Origin: Lineus longissimus
Taxonomy: Eukaryota > Nemertea > Pilidiophora > Heteronemertea > Lineidae
Direction: 5' to 3'
DNA length: 64,000 bases
Assembly (NCBI RefSeq): GCF_910592395.1
Contig: NC_088309.1
Span: forward strand, 23,996,599-24,060,598
Shown here piece after piece: positions 1-22,186 of the stretch (position 1 is the first letter of the stretch; every line of letters starts with the position of its first letter). The notes under the pieces were generated by a model that ran no database searches, had not been told where the DNA came from, and saw nothing but the letters and a program-made list of their open reading frames with translations. The position numbers and the translations under genes are program-made.

Positions 1-136
1 TAATTTTTGTTCTTTATGGAAATATCACTTCAGAGACTACACTTTTCTTTGAAAGATTTCAAGGGCTTAACAATGATATCAAGGATCACCATTTCACATA
101 TATCTGCAGTTATTGTGCTCTCTGATATGCACTTAC

Positions 137-9218
<9,082 letters not shown>

Positions 9219-11116
9219 GTTTGTCTCCGGAAGATAACCTAGCCAAACACGTGCTCATTTGCATAAAATCCGATCATTTCCGAAGTATAATTTGTCTCTT
9301 CTTTTTTATTTTATCTTAGCAAAAATGTGCGATCTCTGCCAACTAATAACTGATTTAATCCCTATAAATAACTGTATATTTATATTTATATCTATGTAAA
9401 TCATTTTGGTTGAAAATTTAACGCCCTCTACCAATACCATTTGGAATCAATGGTCATCCCCATCTATTAATGGACTTCAGCCCCAGTGACGTATTTACAA
9501 CTAATCCCGAAACGAGCCCGTACCACAGAATTGTGGGTTAAGGTACTCCAAGCAACGATACATCACGTCATACATGTCATACCGACTTTGGTTTGACCTG
9601 TATACTGTACATAAAAAATGTTTTTTCACCAGGATGAATTCCTTACCACCAAATATCTAGACGGTGAGCACAATGGCCCCTGGCCGTTTCATTTATTCCA
9701 TAAATTCAAAAAAAAATTATAAGCGCGCAGCAGAAAAGCTGAAGGCTTTCTGAGAAGCGCTACTGCGGTTTAAGATGTATGCGTATCCAGTAAGTTCACC
9801 ACTTTTTTCTACCAGTTTTCATTGCAAGAAACTGTTTTAGGAAAAGCTAGCTACTGTGCTGTCTGTTTAACACCCTGTGCGATTTTTCTATAGATCCAAT
9901 CCATAATAATCAAATAAAAAGGTTATTCATTAATGGCTTATGGCCAATCCCATTACCATTCTATCTGGGCTCATTACATCTGACACCTTTGTTTGGTTAT
10001 CTTAGGCAACAATAGACTCTGTCAACCTTGAAAGAAAGTTTGGGCATGTTACATAAAACCACTACTACCTGTCACATTTTATATTCCAATGCTTGATTCA
10101 AGCATGCAGTGCAGGCAGAACATTCGTTCTGGCAGGGTGTACATACATGGTTCTTCCAAAAAGAACTATCTCCAATTTTGACTAATTTCAACATTCTGAA
10201 ATAGCAAAATTATCGTTGTATTAGTATAGCATCAATGTTCTTAAAGGTGGGTATCACCGTGACTGAATCTTGACATTATCTCGTTTACAAGCAAAAGAGA
10301 TTTTGGAAGAAAGCACAACTTTTCTTTGGATTTTTTGGCGGGAAAATGCACTGCCTTGTGACCCAATATGCAGGTTTCAATACAGAGATCACTTGCAAAT
10401 CTGAGGACAATATATTCAAAAACTTATAACCTGTTTAACTGACTGAAGACGCTTTTGTTCAGAAATGAATTGACTTTTTGAGAGGTATCTGGCCTATTTA
10501 ATGTAATCCACGCTCGTTCCGCATAACAATTGCTTACTCGCATAGGAGACATCTATGGGCCAAAAAACAACTAAATTTTCAACCTGGTCTCCAATACTAA
10601 ATTACTGCAATAGACTTGGCAATGTTGATCACCATTGACGATGCTTGGAGAATGATTTGGCAGCTGTGTGCGGGGTTGAAAGATTTTCCATTCAGGTGAA
10701 GGTCTTCGGCTAAGCTTTCGCACAATAGAGCATGGCGTAATTTATGCCCGTCGAGTTCTGATCAGTATTGATAATATTCCTGATTAACTTGAAAAGTAAA
10801 TTTGGCTTTTAACTGTTTTAATTTTTATGGTGACTACTCAAAGATACAGATGTTTATCTGACCTTCTTTTCAAGGTCACAGAGGTCAAATGGGGTCAATT
10901 ACTACTCTGGGTGTACATTGTATGTAGATAATATCCTACTCGAGAATTTCAAGAGATGAAAAAACAATACAAAAGAAAGAAAGAAGTGCACATACGTCTA
11001 GGGAAACCCTGAATGAAAATAAGAAATTTATTTCAGCCATCATTTTTAGGTGCTTTATTTCACGACTTCTTGTAGAATTGCTGTTATTATGTATCTGTGC
11101 CAATTTATCTTTACAG
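9219..11116. other. ZFR 5' flank and intergenic sequence
   Basis: The first few hundred bases upstream of 9218 should hold the ZFR 5' UTR and promoter; no TATA box is obvious. The rest is AT-rich. It contains pieces of a dispersed repeat family recognised by AAGGTCACAGAGGTCAAAT (about 10875) and by a GGCC..GGCCGTTTCAT segment (about 9673), both of which recur around 14900 and 17340-17940. A possible short 5' exon ends CCA|GTAAGT at about 9790. Confidence 0.4.
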
Positions 11117-11171
11117 ATGCTTCAAACCCTCTCGGCAATTGCAACTGAAGGATCTTCTATGATTTGCAAGG
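11117..11171 (+). CDS. Duplicated small exon, copy 1 (tentative gene)
   Basis: Acceptor TTTACAG and donor GG|GTATGT bound 55 nt encoding LSAIATEGSSMICK. The exon and both flanking intron edges match 11797-11856 and its flanks. Confidence 0.45.
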
Positions 11172-14100
11172 GTATGTATACCATTAGGTTATGACATGCC
11201 CGATCAGTCAATAGAGTGCCAAGCTGTCAAATGGCTAAATATACAGAAATTGTATGCGCATGCACAACGTGACTCCACAACCTCTATGATATTCTGATTT
11301 GGGCTGAAAAGCTATTCAAATTTATCCCCACTGAATTGTGTTCAGTGAAAGCGTGGAAATTAAATGATTTTCTAATAAGCTGAATGGAGAGAGACCTTCC
11401 CTCTCAGAACCCTTCTTTATCAGACTTTTACTGGTTTTGAGAAGGGGAAAACAGCTTGCTCAAATTATTTATGCAATCTGGCCACCACAGAACTTTTTCA
11501 TGGTGTCCACTTCTTGGTCAGAACAGAAGAATCCCACCTATCTGGTCATGCGTCAGGAGGCCATGTTGGAAGCTGTGATGCAATCTGATTGGTTCCTAAT
11601 GTGGATATACCATGAACAACCCACATTTATTTCCATAAATACAAAGGAATAAGGTCAACCTCTGCCAAAGGAAGGCAAATAATTTAAAAATTGAGAGATA
11701 TAATTCAACTATAATTTTTAGGACTTAAGTGTAAGTAATGATTATACTGTACTAGTAGTGCTGTAATTACACATTTGTGCCAATTTGTAATTTCAGATGA
11801 CACAACCTTGTCGGCAATTGCATTCGAAGATTCTCGTTTGATTTCCAAGAAGAAGGGTAGGTATACTCGTCTGACTTGTCAAAAGAGGTGCCACTGTCAA
11901 ATCTGTGTTATCATTGGTGAAATAAACCTGTAACTTGACCCCCACAGGGCCTCAAGGCAGTGAAAAAAATTACAGACTAATAATCTGCGAGATATATGGA
12001 AAAAGAATGAAACGATTTATTTTGGCGTAAAGAATGCACATTACGAAACACATCTAACTGTTATCCCCATTGCAACTTTATTATGCTAAGAGATCAAAGA
12101 TATTAAAACTTGTTTATATTTTGCATATTCAAAATAAATCATTTTTACCCAAAGAAATGTTTATAAAATGCAGTAATATATTCGGTGCAAACATCATATA
12201 GCCACTACTGAATCATATTTTGGTCATGTAATTAAAAGAAAATTAAATGAATTGACAGTGACACTTCTATCTGCAAATCGGGCAGTTATTCAAAAGGTGT
12301 AACCATAGTAAGATGTTGTGTGTGTGTGTGTGTGTGTGTCTGTGTGAGATGGGATTGAAAAAGGGTGTGGGAGGTCTTGGGGGGAGGAGGGACTCTAGTC
12401 ACTGTAGTGAGTGCTGGAAGTGTGACTGTTGTGCTAGTTTTGTAGCTATTGTTGTTTAGTTGTTAAGAGTAGTTATCGTAGTTATCTAGCTAGAATAGTT
12501 GTTAGAGTAGTTATCGTAGTTATCTAGCTAGTGTAGTTGTTATTCGTGTTTCCTGCAATTATTATCATCTATTTTAACGTATTCAGCTTTCAGTTGTCCA
12601 GGCCAGGCCAGGTGACCAATGACGATGATAGATTGGGTTCGATTCAAGCTTTACGCTTGGTGTATTTGGTTATCGTGACTGGCGACTTGAGTCTAACTCA
12701 TCTCATGTCCAAAGCGCGGTGGCTGGGTCCCAGGCATGCTTGCCACTTTGTTCCACGGTCCTCATCTAAGTTTCGACGGTGATGACATGGACTTAGGTTC
12801 AAGGAACGTGATCCCCTTGAGTCATTGTGGTTGATTGATGGGGGCAATAGACGGTTGCGTGTCGCTAGTCATTCAATTGGTCCCCTTGTTTTAGAGTGTT
12901 GGCGGGATAAGTCTTACGACTGTTAACAATAGTAAGCAATAGCTGGCCAGCGATCCCCTACCTGATCTCGAGGGGGATGGAATGACTGGGGAAGAGGCCT
13001 GTTGTTAACCTGCGGAATTTCGTCGGACGAAATGTCAGGCGTGTCCGTGTGGGACTTGTGCTAAACCAGTTTAGTACATATGACGAAGACATTGGGCTCT
13101 TTGAATAACGACAGTGTCCTTGACCTCCTTGTGCCTCACAAAGCTAATAATATACACCCCCTGAAATCGACAAGACGGCGATGAAGAAGGAGAGCCGGCC
13201 TCCAGCTTGTCAGCCGAGAAGACACTGGATGGACCCCAAGAAGATGTTGCTGCCAATGTTGGAGCCATACAGGGTAAGCATCACTTAGTCCTCCGTTTCG
13301 TCTGGATTGAAAGAAACATTACAAAGAAATTAAAATAACTCCGAAAAAAGTATCAATCTGACGTACAATTTCAACTTTTATACATATTGGGGTGCCACAC
13401 TCAATTCTGTTCATACAGTTTTAAAACTGCTTCAACAAATTTGGTTCCAGAATACAATTGAATGTGCTTTATTGAATTCGCATTAACTGATTCTCATTGA
13501 ATGTGTTGTGTGGGCGTTGATACGTATTAAAACAGTCTGTTGGCAGAGGGCATGCACACTAGCTTGTTCCTGTCTTGTTTATCTTCTGATTACAACAAAG
13601 GGTAGAGACATTCATCCGCGAAAGGCACGTTACTACAATACGCGGCAAGAGTTGCACTTTTCAAACCGAAATGCATGCGCATTAGGCCAAGTGTGGTGCA
13701 GCCGTTTCGAAACTGGTGTAGCCAATTCGTATTTGGAGGGTGCTCTCTGGAAAACAGTTTTAAATCGTATTCAGTGTGAACGCTGCATGCAGTAGAAACA
13801 CTCAGAAATTAGATAAGCCCAACAACAAAAATATGATTCTTTTTAGGCAGCCCGATCCAACATTGTACAAGGGCCACGAGGTCAAGGGACACAAGGTCAA
13901 GGGACACAAAAGACGATGTTGCAGTCTACAGGGTGAGCATCACTTAGTCCTGGTTGATATTAGATCTACTCATGAAACAAACTTCATAACTAAGGAGAGA
14001 GAAAAAAAAAAATTTGATGTCTCCGAACCCACATCCTGGTGGCCAAGTCATGAACTTTTATCCCTGAGTGAGACCACCTCACTGAGAGTGCTCAAGTAAC

Positions 14101-17100
14101 AGCCGAGTGGGCAACATGACCTCGATGATCTTGATTAGTTGGGCAAATCATGAGTTACATTTTATGTATGGTTATTAGTAATATCAACCATAAGCATGGA
14201 TATAAAAGCCAAGGCAATTTGGTCTGCCGAATAGTACCACTAGGGCATGGATTGAAGCAGTGAATCGAGCAAAGTTTTCTTAACTGAGATCAACTTATCT
14301 AGGGGTACATGCACCACCATTTGACCCAGCTGTGACCTTGAAAAGGTGTGTTTTCAGTTTTGAACCTCTGCAAGGATCAAATCAGATCAGACCAGACCTG
14401 AATTTGCTGTACTATGTCATTTAACGTTGTGGTTAACGTGTACCAAGTCTCAAGTTCATACAGCTTTAGCAGTTAGCGGTTTGAGAGTAATAAATTCAGT
14501 ATTTAGTATTAAAGTTATCCGGCCTGCTTTCCTAAAAAGAAAGAGAGAGGAATCCTGGTCATTGGTCACCACTCTGACCACAAAACTCTGGAGCTAGCTC
14601 TGTGGCGGAACTCACCAGGACAGACGGTCCAGCATGCATTACAAAAATACTGAACACAAACAAAATTCAACTTCATCATAAGCTCTCATACGAGCACCAT
14701 TCTCTCAAAGCAGTTTAAATATGTTGGGGGAACATATAAAGATAGATCAGATAAACACCTGAACAAATTATATGCTCACCCCTATTTGGTGATCGTTGCC
14801 ACAAGAAAATGCTGTCAACCAAAGACATCTTCACTCCACTTGATCCAGAAAAAGGCATGTGAGCATCTTTCCAGCAGTGCCACTTTATAAAATGAAACGG
14901 CCAGGGCCATTTTGCTCACCTGTCGACATGGAAGAAAATGGACTCGGTCATGATGGGTGCTTCTGACCTCATTGATGATTTTTTAACCTTAGCCCCCTGG
15001 TGGCCACATTTTGAATCGAATCAGGACTGCAGTTGGTAGTTTTGGTCGGAATTGCCAAGAGGCATCTTTTCCCCTTAGGATTGTGGTGGAAATACGCTGA
15101 ATAAAAATGGCTCTCACCGCTTTGAACGTTGGTTGAGAGAGTAGGGTGAGTCTACACAACAGTGCAGTGTCTGTGGTCGTGTCCTATTTCAAACAGTGGC
15201 ACATTTCTCAACCGCTAGGGCTATCAACTTGGAACTGTGTACACATTGACCCCTTGAACAGATGACCTCGGACACTGAATTTCAGTCTGATCTGATTCAT
15301 GACTTGGCAACCAGACTGTCTGGGGTTGAGAGGAGGATGCCTAAACGAATACTCCACCAGTACACTCCACAAAGAGAGGGGCCAATCGAAATGTTGCTCC
15401 AAGAATAGCTTGTCACCAGAGGTTGACTCCACTTGGCAGAGCACAAAAAACAGAAAATTTAGAAAAAACCCTAAGCACTTTCATTAAAAACAGTGAAGCC
15501 AGAAAGTTAGGCAAAAACGAAACTTGACACTGAAAGTGATGACCTTCTCCCCAAATAAATAAAAAATATCTATTTTATTTTGGCTTCAATCTGTGTAGAG
15601 ATTACCCTGTTTTAAAAAATAAAAAAATTCCCCGTTTTCTAGGCTATGCAGATGACTGGAGATGATGGCTGTTGAGTTGACCCAATGACTTCCACCATGA
15701 TCTACGATGCATACTGACGCAAGAACGACTCTCAAAGACCCAGAAAAAAACAGATGCCAACACTTCGCCCCATGATGCCTTCATATCCATCCAATTTGGG
15801 GGAGACAGCCTAATTGACCTTCATGGGGATCTTCCTGGCAGATGTTGTATGAAGAAGAATTCAATGCATATACAGTAAGATAAAGTGGTCTATTTAAAAT
15901 TCATTATTATGAAACGCCCTAAAACTGTTTACCAGTAAAAAGGTATTTCCTTTGCTCTACGCTGTGTTTAATGGCATTTTGAAGATTACATCTGAAAAAA
16001 AGGCTGAGCTAATTTTCATTGAACTCCTGCCGGTAGGCACTACTGAACTAAAACATCTTGAAAAAGCGTGGTCAAAAATGTCTTTGGACAGACAAGCAGT
16101 CCATGCACTCACAATGAGTTCAGGAACTGAGCTAGGGTTGAAGGTACATTGCCCTGCACTGTATTTCTATCAAAATGGCTCAAGTCTTTAATCTTGGTAA
16201 ATAATGGATTGACCTTGATATTTTCTTTTCCAGCCATGCTTGGATGAGGGTCTGAGAGTCTGGTAGATTCAATGGATGGAATCGTTTCACTCGGGATATC
16301 GGCGGTGGACACTTACATCGTGTGTCATACGAATAGACTTTAATGACAATCGAATTGATGCTCTAAGGGGACTCTGATGACTCTGAGGACATAGAGCCCT
16401 TCTCATTATGTAATGTGACGCCATATCCAGCAGCCACCATGGAGCCAGCTCATCTGTTACATATGGAAGGATGCCATCTCATACGGTAATAATATAAAAA
16501 AAATTATTTCTAATTTCTATGTCATTGCTTTGGTGTAGGCTTTAGCCTCATTTAGGGATTGTGAACAATTAAAAATATGGTAAAAGAGAAAACTTCTTAG
16601 ATTGATCAGACAAATGATATTGAGAAGTTTGCAGCTTATGACCTCAAGGAGGGACAGATTTGTGTCTGTTGTTGATCTAAGCAGTGCTGAGAGTCCTGAT
16701 GATATTTTTGGAAAGTTCACCACATTTGTAAAAATTACCAGAAATTTAAGAATTTGAAGTACATGTAATTAGATCCCTCCTTAGAAGTTTTCTCAAACCC
16801 TTTAGTGTTATACATAATCCCTTATGATCTTAAGAAATGTAGAAAAAACAATGCACCTTCACCGCAGCATTTCTAATTGTCTGCAGACTGGTGAACCTGC
16901 CTCTGCCAGCAATAAGAGGATAAGGAATCCTTCCGCTAACACGATAACGATAACACTATTTTTAAAGTTATCGTATCAAATAATGTATTTCAAGTTTAGA
17001 AAACATACGCTATTTCACCGCCAACGTTAATTTTTGCTCACCGTAGGGGAGTCTATACACAACACCGCAGTGTCCATCGTCGTCTGTATCCTGTTTTAAA

Positions 17101-20100
17101 AACAGTGGCACATTTCTTAACTGCTAGAGCTATGAACTTGAAACTTTGTATACAGGACCCACCAGGTCAGGTGACCTCTGACGGTGAATTTTGGTCTGAT
17201 TTGATTCTTGACTTGCCCACCAGTAACCAGGGGACCAGAAGTGGAAACCTAGAAAGTGTGATATCTCTCTAATTAGTGACTTGTTTTCGATTATATTTTT
17301 ATGGTAGGTTGTCCTAGCAAGGATACATCACATATCATACGGGTTTTTGATTTGACCTAAATTTCAAGGTCACAGAGGTCAAATGGCGTAAATTGGCTGT
17401 TTGAGTGTAACTATGGCACGTTTCTTAATGGTTAAAATATGAACGAACTCCTTCCAGACCAAGTTTGTTTCGATCTAATTCTTAGTTTGGCCACCAATGG
17501 GGCAAAATGTGAAAACACAAAACCAGCTCCTCCTCCTTAACAGATGGTTAAATTCTAATAAAAATTTTCATGTTTGTGTATCTGATGATGAAATGTTATT
17601 TTTTCAGTCGAGCTTTGATTTGATTGACCTCCTTGTCAAGGTCACCAAGGTCAAAGTTCAGAGAACACTTTTGTACATCAGCAGGGCGAGTTTCGTAACC
17701 ACTGAGTGGGGCCTTTGACCTGAAACTATGCACAATAGGAAAGATCTCCTACCCCAGCAAATTTTTGGTCTGATATGGTTCTCAGGCTTACATGTCTGGC
17801 ATTCAAACTTGAGGAAACCCCTCTCTAGCCATGAAAATCATCAATTGGCCACTGATGGCAAATTTTGATTACCTCTACTGCTTGACGTCACATGTCAAAT
17901 AATGACCCTTCACTATAGGAACCCAGGTGAGCACATGGACCATTTCATGCAGTGTTGGAGATATTCATTTGTGAGGTTAAGGTTTGAATGGTATTGGTAA
18001 CAAAAAACAACAACTTTATTGACATATGATTACAGTCGCCTAAGGTATAGAATATTGCTCAAAAGTTCTTCCGTCAGGCCCAACACTCCCGTGGCAGTCC
18101 ATTGCTTCAATTCATCCTAATTGGATCTCCTAAGGGACTGCCACAAATAGTGGGAATTCGTACGGCTGGATGATTAGCCAATGGGCATTGCTGTAACAAA
18201 ACTGTAAGGGCATTTTCTGTCACCGTCCACTGCGTCTGGAGTGTATCACGCCCGGCCCTGGCTGCACTCATTATTTTGAGGGCAGTTGGCTTGAAAATGA
18301 TGAATCACCCTGAGTATGAAATCAAATGGCTACTTCATGTATTCTGTTATGAGTCCGAGTGCAAGACAATCATTATAACCCCTGCGAAATTCGACTGGAA
18401 ATTGTCGGCAAAAGCCGGCAATTTCCACCTAATTCCAAACTATTTTTCCTTGCCAGGAGGCTGGAATTAGCTGGAAATTCCAGAAAATGTCAGGGCTGGA
18501 GTTTGGCGGTATTTTGGTAAATGGCAGTGCCAGAAAATGCCAGCTCTGGAAAATACTGGCATAACCTGGCATTAGCTGGAACCTTTAAATTTCCAGAGCT
18601 GGAATTAGGTGGAAAAATCTTGACCCAGGCCTTCCAGCTGATTACCAATGTCAGGGCTGTCATTTATTGGAAATAGCTGGCATTAGTTGACATTAGCTGG
18701 AAATTACAAATTCAGCATGCAACGAGGAATGTCAGGGCTGTCATTTATTGGAAATAGCTGGCATTAGTTGACATTAGCTGGAAATTTAATATTGAGTATG
18801 TGACCTGCTCTACGTTTGAATCGATCAGAGCACTGCACACTAATAAACAGGCGTTTTTTGTCACTCAACAGTGACTATGATTAGAATCGTTGTGATATGC
18901 AACAAGAAGATCTCTTGTCGTGGAGTAAAACCAATAATCGCTTAGTTTTGACTTTGCTGATTGCAATCTTGTCACACGCACCTGCGATTATCACCACAGA
19001 CAGGCAATTTTTCACATGCAAACATGATTGCATGTTGATTTTGCTTGATCCCAGGCCGTGCGATTTCCAATTCTAATTCAATTTTGATGGCATCTGCAAT
19101 TATAACTGCAAACAAGCAATTTCTGTCACACAGAAATATGATTAAAGGTTGCAGGTTGATTTTGCTTCCAACAGAGGTTGCTAGGATGACCAGTTCTTGT
19201 TGCGGGCACCTGAAATTATCTATGCAAACAAGTGATTTATGTCACTTGCAAACATGATTGCTGTGGCATTATCAAGTTTTGAGCATATGCCACTGACCTA
19301 ATCCCTTAGTTTTCTGACACAATCTTGTCACACTGTTATAATGTAAATATCATTCTTGGTGTGTGTTGACCATGGACTTACACGAGCATAAGAGGCCCTA
19401 TCATATAAAACGTAAGATTATTGCTTCACTGAGGCTCCTTGCAGACACCTCTGCCAGGCGGACACTTCCCCATTGCAGATGGTTTAAGTTGCCACATGAC
19501 CTGGGTTGGAGTGGTCGTCAATGCCGACTGGCGTCGTCAGGGCTCAATGCCCATCCTGGAGACAGCACGTCATTTACATCATAGCTAATTGTGATCAGTT
19601 GATACGATGACGTCATTGACAATCACTGACAGCAAAATTTTGCCTCTCGTTTAATAATATAGATAGTGCAAAGTATTCACATTAGGCTCGTAAGTTTGAG
19701 GATCATGGATTGACCAGATTGGTGTGAATTGCCCCAGGGCCCATGGAACATATGTAGGCCTATACCAATTTTAAGTCCAGACTTTACGAAACGTGCCGCG
19801 CTAACAATACGGCCGCCACCGACGATGGACGCCACATCATCGCATAGGCTCACAAGGTGAGCCAAATAAAAAAGAGGTGCCGTTTTAACTGGATACCGTG
19901 ACATCAACATGATGTTAACCACACATAGCACACTCTGTCACTTTGATGTCTGGAGGGCAGGGTTACAGACGGGGACTGACGTCCAAAATGGATGTCCAAA
20001 TAACATCACTGCACGACCTTGAAAAGAATGATGGAGCAAGCCGACTGTTGATTGACTCCATCACTTACATGAGTCATGAGCTGTGGACATCTCCCATGCA

Positions 20101-22164
20101 AAATCTTACAGTTATGATACCGTCCAGGTCTACGATCATGCATACAATAATACAGGCTTACAGCACATACACTGATTCAGGCTTCATCATATGCTAAAAA
20201 AACAACCTCAAGGCCTGTCCAGATTACCCTTTTGGCATTCATTTGAATCCTTATGTGTTCCAATTCAATTTGTGTAAACTTTGGATATCTTGATATCGAA
20301 TTCGGGGTAAAAATCAAGAAATAAGAAGAGCTCCCACATGATTTCTTTGTTTGACTTGAAAATTCAAACCTACCAGTTCCTGTCTGAGGTGTAATGCATC
20401 ATGGGATAGGTCAGGTGATAAGACCACATGATAGAATTGCATAACATAATAGCAATTTGCATAATGCCAGCAAATGCCAGCTTTTTCCAACAATTGTCAG
20501 AAACATCGGATTTGAAATTTCCAGCTAATTCCAGCTCTGACAATCTCATAGTAAAGTGACAGAGATTTCCAGCGCTGGAACTTTTACGAAAAGTAAAGTT
20601 CCAGAAAATGCCAAGAATTTCCACCCCATGGATAAAGTTCCAGTTTTTGTCAGCTTTTGCCAGCTATAACTTTTCGATGAAACTCTCTAAATTCAAAGTG
20701 TCAGCTTATTCCAGCCAAGAGCTGGAAATTCCAGCTATTTCCAACAAAATCCACCCAAGGTAAAATTCATTTCGCAGGGGAAGGTCAATCAATATGGTTT
20801 GGACCACCCAGCATCAAAATAACTTATAATCTGTTGGCTGATACTGATGTGTTCTCAGTATTAGCAACCAGATTTTCTGAGATTGACTCATTTGATGATA
20901 TTGGGGAAAGAAGAGCAGCTCATTGACATTGGTGATGTAACATGGAACATTTGAATGCCCCCCTCCCCCCTATTACCAACTGCAATTAATTATAGGGCAA
21001 CTCTCTGAGTAACCCATGCATTGGGCTGAGACTGCATACAATTCCCCAATCATCAAATCTAGTCATAAGTTTTGCGTAAGCCTACATGTTACGTTTAAAA
21101 TATTGACCCGAGAAAGGCAATTTTTCACAGCATGGTAACAAAATGGATGTCAATAAAGTTGGTGCTTTATCATTTCTGTATTAATCTTAACCTCACTATT
21201 GTGGAAACTACTGCGTTCCAGTGCATCATATATATTTTGCTGATGATGGTGTTCACCCACAAATATAATATTATATTATGTTTCTTTTCAGGAGATGAGC
21301 ATCCTACAGAAGGGAGGAGGATGATGCTGAGCCAGCACATCTCTACCATGCTCCCGTCGCCGTCAAGGAGGTTGGATTTTTGTCACAGTAGGCCTTACCC
21401 TTTTATTGCAATATCTGATTGAAAGGTGATTTGATAAAATCCTGATATTTTATTTTCCGATTGCTAGAGGGCAATTATTTGCCTTCTTTCGGGCGATGGC
21501 AAAACTCTTTCCATGGCTAAAAACCGTACACATTTAAAGACAAGTTTAAAAATGGGGGGGGAGGTCATGATAAGGTAACCAGGGGAACCAGGGCATGTCA
21601 CAAGCCAAGAAATTATTTTCAAGCAAGATTAATAAGAAAAATCAAAACGTGGAGGGGATGTTCTGGCTAACAGGACAGCCAACAGGGTAAGTTGGTACCC
21701 AAACAAAACATTCGCAATAGCCTTGGGTACAGTGGGACCCTACCGGCTGCTTCAGTTTTGTTTCAAGCAAAAGATCTTTCTGCTTTAAAAATCACCGAAT
21801 TCATCAGATATTGTATTTGATTATGTCCATCACATGAGACATGGGGTTCACATGACAATCGTTTTGCTCCAACCCCAGGCAAAGCGAATGAACATGTGTG
21901 TCTTGATGGAACTGTAGGCCTTTTTACTGTTTCTTGATCTCCTCAGTACCACAGAATCCACCAGCATTTAAACACCACCTGGGCCCAGGTGCCAAAGATC
22001 CTTCGTATCATTGGCTGGCTCAGTTGCTCAGTGTCTTTACTTTCATACTTGAGACAACTGACCAACAACACAAATCTAGTGAATTTTTATTTCCTCGTCA
22101 CTTTTTAATCAATACCCGTGAACAAAAAAATCACAGGATGAAAAACATCTTTTCACCAATTTAA
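11117..22164 (+). CDS. Tentative unrecognised multi-exon gene
   Basis: I do not recognise a family. Exons with good splice sites join in phase: 11117-11171 (MLQTLSAIATEGSSMICK), 11797-11856 (DDTTLSAIAFEDSRLISKKK), 13175-13273 (DGDEEGEPASSL, then EDVAANVGAIQ). The splices after the first are all phase 1. Phase-1 terminal exons at 21292-21422 and 21947-22164 could finish the protein, and the latter is followed by AATAAA at 22187-22192. The first two exons are duplicates of each other. Exon 13847-13932 resembles part of 13175-13273, with a near-identical donor flank. Short phase-1 exons at 15643 and 16234 would end almost at once. The acceptor at 13174 is weak. It could be a fast-evolving gene, a decayed gene or a non-coding transcript; the exons are better supported than the gene as a whole. 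Confidence 0.3.
11797..11856 (+). CDS. Duplicated small exon, copy 2 (tentative gene)
   Basis: Acceptor ATTTCAG and donor GG|GTAGGT bound 60 nt encoding TTLSAIAFEDSRLISKKK. It starts and ends in phase 1. It is related to copy 1 through TCGGCAATTGCA and the GTGCCAATTT stretch in the preceding intron. Confidence 0.45.
11857..13174. other. Intron or intergenic sequence with microsatellite and a 39-bp duplication
   Basis: A (TG)n tract lies at about 12315-12346. A segment of about 39 bp around 12455-12535 containing GTTATCGTAGTTATCTAGCT is present twice in tandem. A short palindrome (ATTTCGT-CGG-ACGAAAT) is at about 13017-13033. Sequence from 12590 to 13070 is GC-richer than its surroundings and may be part of an old transposon, but no coding domain is readable. 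Confidence 0.4.
13175..13273 (+). CDS. Acidic exon of the tentative gene
   Basis: 99 nt, phase 1 in and phase 1 out, encoding an Asp/Glu/Ser-rich segment that ends NVGAIQ. The donor flank GGGTAAGCATCACTTAGTCC recurs nearly unchanged after 13932 (GGGTGAGCATCACTTAGTCC), indicating a second exon duplication. An in-frame TGA lies just upstream, so the exon cannot extend further left. Confidence 0.4.
15112..15330 (+). repeat. Dispersed repeat, copy A
   Basis: The stretch with ACAGTGGCACATTTCTCAAC, then GATGACCTC, then GTCTGATCTGATTCATGACTT matches 17041-17235 closely. There is no coding capacity. It is probably a fragment of a non-autonomous transposon of this genome. Confidence 0.6.
17035..17960 (+). 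repeat. Dispersed repeat, composite of three related blocks
   Basis: Blocks starting near 17041, 17340 and 17640 each carry variants of GGCACATTTCTTAAC, AAGGTCACAGAGGTCAAA and TTGGTCTGATTTGATTCTTGAC. Related pieces occur near 9540, 10800, 14330 and 14870. The block spacing suggests internal tandem structure in the parent element. Confidence 0.55.
18379..20780. mobile_element. Foldback-like element with arrayed inverted termini (2.4 kb)
   Basis: Both ends carry the same 12 bp inverted, CCCCTGCGAAAT at 18379-18390 and ATTTCGCAGGGG at 20769-20780. Next to each end is an array of degenerate short units built on TGGAAATTAGCTGGCA: about 18395-18790 in that orientation, and about 20450-20755 in the opposite one (TTCCAGCTAATTCCAGC). 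Inverted termini made of short direct repeats are the hallmark of foldback (FB) elements. The 1.6-kb middle has no recognisable transposase. No clear target duplication flanks it. Confidence 0.6.
18950..19270 (+). repeat. Degenerate repeat of roughly 100 bp inside the foldback-like element
   Basis: Three diverged units share the order CACCTGCGATTAT, ACAGGCAATTT, GTCACA, GCAAACATGATTGC and TTGATTTTGCTT. They are non-coding. Confidence 0.45.
21947..22164 (+). CDS. Possible terminal exon with polyadenylation signal
   Basis: Acceptor CTCCTCAG opens a phase-1 frame of about 72 residues (VPQNPPAFKHHLGPG onward, ending FSPI) and stops at 22164. AATAAA follows at 22187-22192. The segment GTCAATAAAACTATTGTTTTA is repeated 71 bp further on. 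Confidence 0.35.
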
Positions 22165-22186
22165 CTGATATTTGATAAGCTTTGTC

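Noticed and set aside
12600-12680. tRNA or SINE with GGTTCGATTC B-box-like motif
   Set aside because: No A box or cloverleaf could be built at the right distance.
18790-18830. Second copy of the hairpin MITE
   Set aside because: Only the outer edge (TATGTGACCTGCTCTAC) is shared; no matching inverted arm was found nearby.
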